Part shown: piece after piece, positions 1 through 5,634 of the stretch
Layout: every line of letters starts with the position of its first letter
How positions within the stretch are numbered: position 1 is the stretch's first letter
DNA from: WHSM01 sp050701635
GTDB taxonomy: Bacteria; Actinomycetota; Actinomycetes; Mycobacteriales; Micromonosporaceae
Assembly (NCBI GenBank): GCA_050701635.1
Contig: JBOGDF010000141.1
Location: forward strand, 1 to 13,070
Reading direction: 5' to 3'
Length of the DNA: 13,070 nucleotides
Program-made: the position numbers and the translations under genes
Notes under the pieces: model-generated
What the model was told of the DNA's origin: nothing
Seen by the model: only the letters and a program-made list of their open reading frames with translations
Databases searched by the model: none

Positions 1-85
1 TGACCGGGACGACGCGGTTGTTCTCGTCCCAGACCTGGGTCATGCCGAGCTTGGCGCCCAGGATGCCCTTGACTTGCCTATCCAT
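1..85 (-). CDS. rplC: 50S ribosomal protein L3, N-terminal fragment (cut by window edge)
   Basis: This is the second gene of the S10 operon; L3 is a large-subunit protein that reaches towards the peptidyl-transferase centre and is needed early in 50S assembly. Only the first 28 codons are visible. They read MDRQVKGILGAKLGMTQVWD and then ENNRVVPV, the standard bacterial L3 opening (KGxLGxKxGMTQxxDE). The ATG lies 12 nt after the rpsJ stop codon, with a GGAG just upstream, so the gene is co-transcribed with rpsJ and probably translationally coupled to it. Nothing looks unusual in the visible part. The identification is secure despite the truncation. Confidence 0.95.
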   Translation of the reverse strand, partial: MDRQVKGILGAKLGMTQVWDENNRVVPV

Positions 86-97
86 CGTCTCCGGTCC

Positions 98-406
98 CTA
101 CAGCTTGATCTCGATGTCGACGCCGGCGGGCAGGTCCAGCCGCATCAGCGAGTCGACCGTCTTCGGCGTGGGGTCGAGAATGTCGATCAGACGCTTGTGC
201 GTACGCATCTCGAAGTGCTCGCGCGAGTCCTTGTACTTGTGCGGCGAACGGATGACGCAGAAGCGGTTGATCTCCGTCGGCAGCGGCACCGGACCAGCGA
301 CGTGTGCGCCGGTACGCGTCACGGTCTCGACAATCTTCCGCGCCGAGGAGTCGACCACCTCGTGGTCGTACGCCTTGAGCCGGATGCGGATCTTCTGTCC
401 CGCCAT
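98..406 (-). CDS. rpsJ: 30S ribosomal protein S10 (NusE)
   Basis: S10 belongs to the 30S head and, as NusE, also partners NusB in transcription antitermination. The product is 102 residues, the normal length. It begins MAGQKIRIRLKAYDHEVVD and contains the conserved segments GPVPLPTE, FCVIRSPHKYKDSREHFE and THKRLIDI, ending in a DLPAGVDIEIKL tail. I chose the ATG at 406 because family similarity begins exactly there and a purine-rich GAAGAAGGA stretch lies upstream, although its spacing (about 13 nt) is long. The frame stays open upstream to 634, but that part has no S10 character and is leader RNA. This is the first gene of the S10 operon, with rplC 12 nt downstream. It sits behind a long structured leader containing a 27-nt element shared with the rpsL leader. 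Confidence 0.98.
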   Translation of the reverse strand: MAGQKIRIRLKAYDHEVVDSSARKIVETVTRTGAHVAGPVPLPTEINRFCVIRSPHKYKDSREHFEMRTHKRLIDILDPTPKTVDSLMRLDLPAGVDIEIKL

Positions 407-452
407 GGTGGCTTCGGTTTCCTTCTTCTCGTGCCGCTGCTGGTCGGTCGCA

Positions 453-477
453 GTAGGCGTCTCGCGACGCTTCCTAC
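453..477 (-). promoter_or_regulatory. GCGA-tetraloop bulged hairpin in rpsJ leader
   Basis: Read as minus-strand RNA, this segment is GUAG-GAA-GCGUC-GCGA-GACGC-CUAC. It has a 5-bp inner stem capped by a GNRA-type GCGA loop, then a 3-nt GAA bulge on the 5' side, then a 4-bp outer stem. It lies 47 nt upstream of the rpsJ start codon. A capped stem with an asymmetric bulge is a typical protein-binding shape. In E. coli the S10 leader is bound and regulated by L4; whether this hairpin plays a similar role here is inference. Confidence 0.55.
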
Positions 478-487
478 GTCCGTTGTG

Positions 488-514
488 TCCGACCCCCGCG
501 GTCGGGCGTGTCGC
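488..514 (-). repeat. 27-nt leader element, copy 1 (rpsJ leader)
   Basis: This segment is identical over 27 nt to 5344-5370 in the rpsL leader. As minus-strand RNA it contains CGACACGCCCGACC, then a short G-rich loop, then GGUCGG. CCGACC (505-500) and GGUCGG (494-489) form a 6-bp stem with a GCGGG loop. A second small stem can form 5' of it: GGCG-CGACA-CGCC, whose 5' arm lies just outside the repeat. The copy sits 82 nt before the rpsJ start codon, within the probable untranslated leader. Confidence 0.8.
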
Positions 515-535
515 GCCTTTGGGCCGCGCTCCGCC

Positions 536-550
536 CTCGAAAAATTCGAG
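536..550 (-). repeat. AT-rich perfect inverted repeat in rpsJ leader
   Basis: In minus-strand RNA this reads CUCGAA-UUU-UUCGAG, a perfect 6-bp stem with a 3-nt loop. It is AU-rich within a very GC-rich leader and lies about 20 nt upstream of the shared 27-nt element. A protein-binding palindrome or an RNA hairpin are both possible; I see no equivalent in the rpsL leader. Confidence 0.4.
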
Positions 551-653
551 TTGGGAACCGCCGGCAGGTGTACGCCCTACCTCACAGGTTGGACTCCGAG
601 CCACTCTGCTTCGCGGTGACGCGACCAGAGGCACTCGCTGAGCGCAGGCGACC

Positions 654-683
654 GAATTACTCCGCTCGCCCCGCGCGACGCAA
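654..683 (-). promoter_or_regulatory. Possible second S10-operon promoter
   Basis: The minus strand shows TTGCGT (683-678), an 18-nt spacer and TAATTC (659-654). This is a moderate match to the primary-sigma consensus at both hexamers. A start near 647 would give a leader of about 240 nt that still includes the shared 27-nt element. It lies about 20 nt downstream of the CATAAT candidate, so the two may act in tandem or only one may be real. Confidence 0.35.
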
Positions 684-690
684 CCTGTTC

Positions 691-719
691 ATTATGCCGT
701 ATCGAACCGACATCACGAA
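691..719 (-). promoter_or_regulatory. Candidate S10-operon promoter
   Basis: The minus strand carries CATAAT (696-691), which matches five of the six TATAAT bases, preceded at 17 nt by TTCGTG (719-714), a poor -35. It lies between the tuf terminator and rpsJ, where a promoter for the S10 operon is expected. The predicted start near 684 would give a leader of about 278 nt. The whole 407-821 gap holds this candidate, the second candidate at 654-683, the leader hairpins and the tuf terminator; I see no gene in it. Confidence 0.4.
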
Positions 720-784
720 ATCGGGGTCGGTGGATCTCCGTTCCACGCTCGGATGACCGTCGAGCGAAGATCCTGTCGGTGGCC

Positions 785-808
785 CCGGGAGGTCCGAAGA
801 CCTCCCGG
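785..808 (-). terminator. str-operon terminator after tuf, UUCG-capped
   Basis: The transcript forms a perfect 10-bp stem, CCGGGAGGUC / GACCUCCCGG, closed by a UUCG loop with the C-G closing pair that makes this tetraloop exceptionally stable. It begins 13 nt after the tuf stop codon. No U-tract follows, which is common for intrinsic terminators in high-GC actinobacteria. It separates the str operon from the S10 operon. Confidence 0.85.
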
Positions 809-821
809 AACCACCCACGTA

Positions 822-2015
822 CTACTTAAGGATCTTGGTAACCCGGCCCGCACCGACGGTCCGACCACCCTCACGGATGGCGAACTTCAGACCGTCCTCC
901 ATCGCAATCGGCTGGATCAGCTGCACCGTCATCGCCGTGTTGTCGCCGGGCATGACCATCTCGGTGCCCTCAGGCAGCGTGACGACGCCGGTGACGTCGG
1001 TGGTGCGGAAGTAGAACTGAGGCCGGTAGTTGTTGAAGAACGGCGTGTGGCGGCCGCCCTCCTCCTTGGACAGGATGTACACCTGCGCCTCGAACTCGGT
1101 GTGCGGCGTGTTGGTGCCAGGCTTGACCACCACCATGCCGCGCTCGACCTCTTCGCGCTTGGTGCCACGAAGCAGCAGGCCGACGTTCTCACCCGCGCGA
1201 GCGTCGTCGAGCACCTTGCGGAACATCTCGACGCTGGTAACGGTCGTTTTCATCGACTTTTCCTTGATGCCGACGATCTCGACCTCTTCCATCGGCTTGA
1301 GCACGCCGCGCTCCACCCGACCGGTGATCACGGTGCCACGGCCGGAGATGGTGAAGACGTCTTCCACCGGCATCAGGAACGGCTTGTCGATGTCGCGCTC
1401 CGGCTCCGGGATCGACTCGTCGACCGCGTCCATCAGCTCAACGAGCTTGGTGGACCACTCGCCGTCGCCCTCGAGCGCCTTCAGCGCCGAGACCCGTACG
1501 ACCGGTACATCGTCGCCCGGGAACTCGTACGCGCTGAGCAGCTCACGGACCTCGAGCTCGACCAGGTCGAGGAGCTCCTCGTCATCGACCATGTCGCTCT
1601 TGTTCAGCGCCACGACGATGTACGGCACGCCGACCTGACGGGCGAGCAGCACGTGCTCCTTCGTCTGCGGCATCGGACCGTCGGTCGCCGAGACCACCAG
1701 GATGGCGCCGTCCATCTGCGCCGCACCGGTGATCATGTTCTTGATGTAGTCGGCGTGACCGGGGCAGTCGACGTGTGCGTAGTGCCGCTTCTCGGTCTGG
1801 TACTCGACGTGCGCGATCGAAATGGTGATACCGCGCTGCTTCTCTTCCGGCGCCTTGTCGATCTCGTCGAAAGGCGTGTACGGGTTGAGATCTGGGTGCT
1901 TGTCGTGCAGGACCTTGGTAATGGCCGCCGTCAGCGTCGTCTTGCCATGGTCAATGTGGCCAATGGTGCCGATGTTGACGTGCGGCTTAGTCCGCTCGAA
2001 CTTCGCCTTCGCCAC
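822..2015 (-). CDS. tuf: Elongation factor Tu
   Basis: EF-Tu carries aminoacyl-tRNA to the ribosomal A site as a GTP complex in the cytoplasm. The product is 397 residues, normal for an actinobacterial EF-Tu. The G-domain motifs are all present: P-loop GHIDHGKT (19-26), RGITI (61-65), DCPGH (83-87, with catalytic His87), NKSD (138-141) and SAL (175-177). Domains 2 and 3 follow, including GRGTVITGRVERG and the tRNA-binding RTTDVTG and REGGRTVGAG segments. Positions linked to elfamycin resistance in E. coli (Gln124, Tyr160, Ala375 equivalents) look wild-type. The start is GTG, fixed by a strong AGGAGG six nt upstream. It lies 106 nt after fusA as the last gene of the str operon and is followed at once by a terminator. 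In some actinomycetes this gap carries an extra tuf promoter; I see no convincing one here. Confidence 0.99.
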   Translation of the reverse strand: MAKAKFERTKPHVNIGTIGHIDHGKTTLTAAITKVLHDKHPDLNPYTPFDEIDKAPEEKQRGITISIAHVEYQTEKRHYAHVDCPGHADYIKNMITGAAQMDGAILVVSATDGPMPQTKEHVLLARQVGVPYIVVALNKSDMVDDEELLDLVELEVRELLSAYEFPGDDVPVVRVSALKALEGDGEWSTKLVELMDAVDESIPEPERDIDKPFLMPVEDVFTISGRGTVITGRVERGVLKPMEEVEIVGIKEKSMKTTVTSVEMFRKVLDDARAGENVGLLLRGTKREEVERGMVVVKPGTNTPHTEFEAQVYILSKEEGGRHTPFFNNYRPQFYFRTTDVTGVVTLPEGTEMVMPGDNTAMTVQLIQPIAMEDGLKFAIREGGRTVGAGRVTKILK

Positions 2016-2121
2016 TGGTGTCCTCCTAGGACTTTGCTGGTTCGTACGCCGTGTTCCGGCTCGGTCTTCCGACCCTCGTGAGGGCCGATGCGGTGCAGTT
2101 CTTCAGCGCAACCGCCTCAGG

Positions 2122-4221
2122 CTATTCACCTGTGGCTTTAGCGATGATCTCCTTTGCCACATTGCTCGGTACTTCAGCGTAGGAGTCGAACTGCATGGTG
2201 TAGCTCGCCCGGCCCTGGGTCTTCGACCGCAGGTCGCCGACGTAGCCGAACATCTCCGACAGCGGCACCATGGCCCGGACGATGCGAGCGCCACCGCGCT
2301 CTTCCATCGCCTGGATCGTGCCACGCCGGGAGTTTAGGTCGCCGATGACGTCGCCCATGTGGTCCTCAGGTGTGTGGACCTCGACGGACATCATCGGTTC
2401 GAGCAGCACCGGGTCGGCCTTGCGTGCGGCCTCTTTGAGGACCATCGACCCGGCGATCTTGAACGCCATTTCCGAGGAGTCGACCTCGTGGTACTGGCCG
2501 TCGGTCAGCGTGACCTTCAGCCCGACCAGCGGGTAGCTGGCGAGTACGCCGTACTGCATGGCGTCCTGACAGCCCGCGTCCACCGACGGGATGAACTCCT
2601 TCGGGATCCGACCACCCGTGACCTTGTTCTCGAACTCGTAGGTCGGGGCGTCGGTGCCCAGCGGCAGCGGCTCGAGGTTGATCAGAACCTTCGCGAACTG
2701 GCCGGAGCCACCGGTCTGCTTCTTGTGCAGGTAGGTGACCTTCTCCACCTTGCGGCGTACGGTCTCGCGGTACGCCACCTGCGGCTTGCCGATGTTCGCC
2801 TCGACCTTGAACTCGCGCTTCATCCGGTCGACGAGCACCTCGAGGTGCAGCTCGCCCATGCCCTGGATGACGGTCTGCCCGGTCTCCTCGTCGTTGTAGA
2901 CGCGGAAGGTCGGGTCCTCCTCGGCGAGCTTCTGGATCGCGGTCGCCAGCTTGTCCTGGTCGGCCTTGCTCTTCGGCTCGATGGCGACCGAGATCACCGG
3001 CTCCGGGAAGGTCATCGACTCCAGGATCACCGGCTGCGCCGGGTCGCAGAGCGTGTCGCCGGTGGTGGTCTGCTTCAGCCCCTGCACCGCCACGATGTCG
3101 CCGGCGATCGCGGCGGGCCGCTCCTCGCGCTTGTTGGCGTGCATCTGGAAGATCTTCCCGACCCGTTCCTTGCGGTCCTTGGTCGAGTTGATCACCTGCG
3201 AGCCGGACTCCAGCTTCCCGGAGTAGACCCGTACGTAGGTCAGCTTCCCGAGGTGCTGGTCGGTCTGGATCTTGAAGGCCAGCGCCGAGAACGGTTCGTT
3301 GGTGGCGGCCCTGCGCTGCACCGGCGTCTCGCCGTCGGTCGCCGTACCCTCCACCGGAGGTACGTCCAGCGGGCTGGGCAGGTAGTCGATCACCGCGTCG
3401 AGCATCGGCTGGACGCCCTTGTTCTTGAACGCCGAGCCGGTCAGCACCGGGTTGACGGCGCTGGCGATGGTGGCGCGGCGGATGCCCGCCTTGATCTCCT
3501 CCACCGACAGCTCTTCGCCCTCGAGGTACTTCTCCATGATCGCGTCGTCGTTCTCGGCGAGCGTCTCGATCAGCTTCTCGCGGTACTCGGCGGCCTGGTC
3601 GGCGAGCTCGGCCGGGATCTCCTCGACCGAGTAGTCGTCGCCCTTCTGGGTCTCGCCGCGCCAGGTCAGCGCCCGCATCTCGAGCAGGTCGACGACCCCG
3701 ATGAAGTCGGACTCGTTGCCGATCGGAAGCTGCAGCACCAGCACGGTGGCGTTGAGCCGCTCGACCATCATGTCGACGCAGCGGAAGAAGTCCGCGCCGG
3801 TACGGTCCAGCTTGTTGACGAAGCACATCCGCGGGACGTTGTACTTGTCGGCCTGACGCCACACCGTCTCGGTCTGCGGCTCGACGCCTGCGACACCGTC
3901 GTACACCGCGATGGCGCCGTCGAGGACACGCAGCGAGCGCTCCACCTCGACCGTGAAGTCGACGTGGCCCGGGGTGTCGATGATCTGGACGGTGTGTCCC
4001 TTCCACTCGCACTTGGTGGCGGCGGAAGTGATCGTGATGCCCCGCTCCTGCTCCTGCTCCATCCAGTCCATGACGGCAGCGCCTTCGTGGACCTCACCGA
4101 TCTTGTACGTGATACCGGTGTAGAAGAGGATGCGCTCGGTCGTGGTCGTCTTACCGGCATCGATGTGCGCCATGATGCCGATGTTGCGGACCTTGGCCAG
4201 CGCGGCGCCAGCGTTAGCCAC
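2122..4221 (-). CDS. fusA: Elongation factor G
   Basis: EF-G drives tRNA-mRNA translocation and, with RRF, ribosome recycling. The product is 699 residues, full length. G-domain motifs are AHIDAGKTT (18-26), RGITI (60-64), DTPGH (82-86), NKLD (136-139) and GSAFK (262-266). The usual later domains follow, with the domain III stretch GMGELHLEVL, the domain IV segments KKQTGGSGQFAKV and GGRIPKEFIPSVDAG, and the C-terminal MFGYVGDLRSKTQGRASY. It is a canonical EF-G with no sign of being a fusidic-acid-resistant or mitochondrial-type paralogue. The start is GTG at 4221, supported by GGGGGAAGG five nt upstream and by family alignment (KVRNIGIMAHID near residue 10). It is the third gene of the str operon, 127 nt after rpsG and 106 nt before tuf. 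Confidence 0.99.
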   Translation of the reverse strand: MANAGAALAKVRNIGIMAHIDAGKTTTTERILFYTGITYKIGEVHEGAAVMDWMEQEQERGITITSAATKCEWKGHTVQIIDTPGHVDFTVEVERSLRVLDGAIAVYDGVAGVEPQTETVWRQADKYNVPRMCFVNKLDRTGADFFRCVDMMVERLNATVLVLQLPIGNESDFIGVVDLLEMRALTWRGETQKGDDYSVEEIPAELADQAAEYREKLIETLAENDDAIMEKYLEGEELSVEEIKAGIRRATIASAVNPVLTGSAFKNKGVQPMLDAVIDYLPSPLDVPPVEGTATDGETPVQRRAATNEPFSALAFKIQTDQHLGKLTYVRVYSGKLESGSQVINSTKDRKERVGKIFQMHANKREERPAAIAGDIVAVQGLKQTTTGDTLCDPAQPVILESMTFPEPVISVAIEPKSKADQDKLATAIQKLAEEDPTFRVYNDEETGQTVIQGMGELHLEVLVDRMKREFKVEANIGKPQVAYRETVRRKVEKVTYLHKKQTGGSGQFAKVLINLEPLPLGTDAPTYEFENKVTGGRIPKEFIPSVDAGCQDAMQYGVLASYPLVGLKVTLTDGQYHEVDSSEMAFKIAGSMVLKEAARKADPVLLEPMMSVEVHTPEDHMGDVIGDLNSRRGTIQAMEERGGARIVRAMVPLSEMFGYVGDLRSKTQGRASYTMQFDSYAEVPSNVAKEIIAKATGE

Positions 4222-4348
4222 TTCTACCTTCCCCCACAGGGTGCGAGACCCCGTGTAGCACTAGTTCTGTCCATGGCAGCGGACCGGTGGCCCACCGTGA
4301 TTCTGTTGTCGTGCCCGTGCCGTACCCGGCTGACACTTCGCGAGCTGC
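4222..4348 (-). other. rpsG-fusA intercistronic spacer with hairpins
   Basis: This 127-nt spacer is the longest gap inside the str operon. In RNA form it contains CGGUG-GGC-CACCG (a short 5-bp stem) and ACGGGGU-CUCGC-ACCCUGU at 4254-4236, a 7-bp stem with one G-U pair that ends directly against the fusA Shine-Dalgarno. I see no reading frame or convincing promoter in it. Translational control or transcript processing are possible roles, by position only. Confidence 0.4.
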
Positions 4349-4819
4349 TCACCAGCGGTAGTGCGCGAAGGCCTTGTTGGACTCGGCCATCTTGTGGGTG
4401 TCCTCGCGCTTCTTGACGCTCGCGCCGAGACCGTTGCTGGCGTCGAGCAGCTCGTTCATCAGCCGCTCCACCATGGTCTTCTCGCGACGGGCCCGGGAGT
4501 ACTCCACGATCCAGCGCAGCCCGAGCGTGGTGGCACGGGTGGCCCGCACCTCGACCGGCACCTGGTACGTCGCGCCACCCACCCGGCGGCTGCGCACCTC
4601 CAGGGTCGGCTTGACGTTGTCCAGGGCGCGCTTGAGCGTCACCACCGGGTCGCCGCCGGACTTCTCCCGGCAGCCCTCGAGGGCTTCGTACACGACCCGC
4701 TCGGCCAGCTGCCGCTTGCCCCTCTGCAGGATCTTGTTGATGAGCTGGGTAACCAGCACGGAGTTGTGCACCGGGTCCGCGGTCAGCGGCCGGCGCGGTG
4801 CGGGGCCCTTGCGCGGCAT
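4349..4819 (-). CDS. rpsG: 30S ribosomal protein S7
   Basis: S7 nucleates assembly of the 30S head by binding the 3' major domain of 16S rRNA, and it contacts E-site tRNA. The product is 156 residues, the usual length. It begins MPRKGPAPRRPL and shows the family blocks NSVLVTQLINKILQRGKR, the beta-hairpin RRVGGATYQVPVEV and the tail HKMAESNKAFAHYRW. The ATG at 4819 was chosen because similarity starts there and because the GAAGGAG in the last codons of rpsL is well placed as its ribosome-binding site. Only one nucleotide separates the rpsL TGA from this ATG, so translation is very probably coupled. In E. coli S7 represses the operon through the longer rpsL-rpsG spacer, which does not exist here. 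Confidence 0.98.
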   Translation of the reverse strand: MPRKGPAPRRPLTADPVHNSVLVTQLINKILQRGKRQLAERVVYEALEGCREKSGGDPVVTLKRALDNVKPTLEVRSRRVGGATYQVPVEVRATRATTLGLRWIVEYSRARREKTMVERLMNELLDASNGLGASVKKREDTHKMAESNKAFAHYRW

Positions 4820-4820
4820 G

Positions 4821-5195
<375 letters not shown>

Positions 5196-5213
5196 CGGGT
5201 CTTTCGCTCCCTC

Positions 5214-5227
5214 CGGCCTCGCGGCCG
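5214..5227 (-). promoter_or_regulatory. GCGA-tetraloop hairpin abutting the rpsL ribosome-binding site
   Basis: The RNA reads CGGCC-GCGA-GGCCG, a perfect 5-bp stem with a GNRA loop. Its 3' strand runs directly into the GGAGGGAG Shine-Dalgarno of rpsL. A ligand stabilising or extending this stem could limit ribosome access. The rpsJ leader also contains a GCGA-capped stem, at 453-477. Confidence 0.45.
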
Positions 5228-5330
5228 AGCCGTCCTTCACGTCGTTGATTCTTCGGGTGTCGCCGCCGTCCGCCGAAGCGGCCGGTGACGTGGTGAGCAT
5301 GCCCGGCGGGAGCCGGTCCTACTCACCGGA

Positions 5331-5361
5331 TCGGAGCGCTAGCTCCGACCCCCGCGGTCGG
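5331..5361 (-). promoter_or_regulatory. Overlapping, mutually exclusive hairpins in rpsL leader
   Basis: In RNA order, CCGACC (5361-5356) can pair with GGUCGG (5350-5345) around a GCGGG loop. Alternatively UCGGAGC (5348-5342) can pair with GCUCCGA (5337-5331) around a UAGC loop, a perfect 7-bp stem. The two stems share bases 5348-5345, so only one can form at a time. This resembles switch layouts in attenuators, but neither hairpin is followed by a U-tract. Confidence 0.5.
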
Positions 5362-5370
5362 GCGTGTCGC
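5344..5370 (-). repeat. 27-nt leader element, copy 2 (rpsL leader)
   Basis: Identical to 488-514 over all 27 nt, with flanking bases different on both sides. The 5' flank differs (GCGG here, AAAGGC in the rpsJ copy), yet both flanks can pair with the conserved CGCC inside the element, giving GGGCG-ACA-CGCCC here and GGCG-CGACA-CGCC there. That suggests the fold is kept, not only the sequence. It lies 148 nt upstream of the rpsL start. Confidence 0.8.
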
Positions 5371-5519
5371 CCGCACGCGGCCCCTACGGTTTTCGCCGAT
5401 GGGGTGGTCTTCCCGTGTACGCCGAGATCCTGGCTGCCGCACCGCTCACGGTGACGGACTAACGCCGGGCGCGGAGCGCACACAGCTTGGCCCAGGACGG
5501 AGCCCAGGCACGATCCGAA

Positions 5520-5548
5520 AGGGTACCCACCAAACGTACGCAGGTCAA
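5520..5548 (-). promoter_or_regulatory. str-operon promoter
   Basis: The minus strand shows TTGACC (5548-5543), a 17-nt spacer and TACCCT (5525-5520). This is a near-consensus -35 with a TAnnnT -10 at ideal spacing, as expected for the housekeeping sigma factor. It is the best promoter match in the window and lies in the gap upstream of rpsL. The predicted start is near 5513. Confidence 0.7.
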
Positions 5549-5590
5549 AATGAAGCCTTCTGATTCGGAGACCACATCTGCTCTACGCCC

Positions 5591-5623
5591 GCCGTAGCGG
5601 CACCGGGGACCAGCATACCCGGT
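5591..5623 (-). terminator. Possible terminator pair after the Pro/Ala-rich membrane protein gene
   Basis: Twelve nt after the stop codon, the RNA can form ACCGGG/CCCGGU (5623-5602, 10-nt loop), followed by GCCG-CUA-CGGC (5601-5591). Both stems are short and no U-tract follows. They sit between the upstream gene and the str promoter, where a terminator is expected, but the match is modest. Confidence 0.35.
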
Positions 5624-5634
5624 CGGAAATTCGG

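Larger units (their letters stand above)
5196..5513 (-). promoter_or_regulatory. Long structured 5' leader of the str operon
   Basis: If transcription starts about 7 nt after the -10 box, the leader is close to 318 nt, long for a ribosomal operon. Several stems can be read from it in RNA order. GGGCG-ACA-CGCCC lies just upstream of and into the shared element. Next is CCGACC/GGUCGG, in the element itself. UCGGAGC-UAGC-GCUCCGA is incompatible with the previous stem. GGUGAG/CUCACC encloses CCGGC-UCCC-GCCGG (about 5328-5293). CUUCGG/CCGAAG spans 5278-5251. CGGCC-GCGA-GGCCG (5227-5214) abuts the Shine-Dalgarno. I find no convincing leader peptide. Regulation by a ribosomal protein or by alternative folding is inferred from structure alone. 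Confidence 0.5.

Noticed and set aside
407..634. Open extension upstream of rpsJ
   Set aside because: Contains the shared leader element and hairpins; S10 similarity starts exactly at the ATG at 406.
753..2081. 442-codon open frame on the plus strand opposite tuf
   Set aside because: Antisense shadow in high-GC coding DNA; rich in Arg, His, Leu and Asp, with no family resemblance, while the opposite strand encodes an unmistakable EF-Tu.
2359..4416. 685-codon plus-strand frame opposite fusA
   Set aside because: Same antisense artefact of GC-rich third positions; His/Arg/Leu/Val-biased and without domains.
5196..5300. N-terminal extension of rpsL from an in-frame ATG at 5300
   Set aside because: S12 always begins at PTI; the extra 35 residues have no similarity, the codons fall in structured leader RNA, and a good Shine-Dalgarno marks the GTG at 5195.
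5502..5530. Possible leader peptide starting GTG-GGT-ACC in the rpsL leader
   Set aside because: The GTG lies within the promoter spacer and -10 box, so it would not be transcribed; the peptide shows no regulatory codon run.
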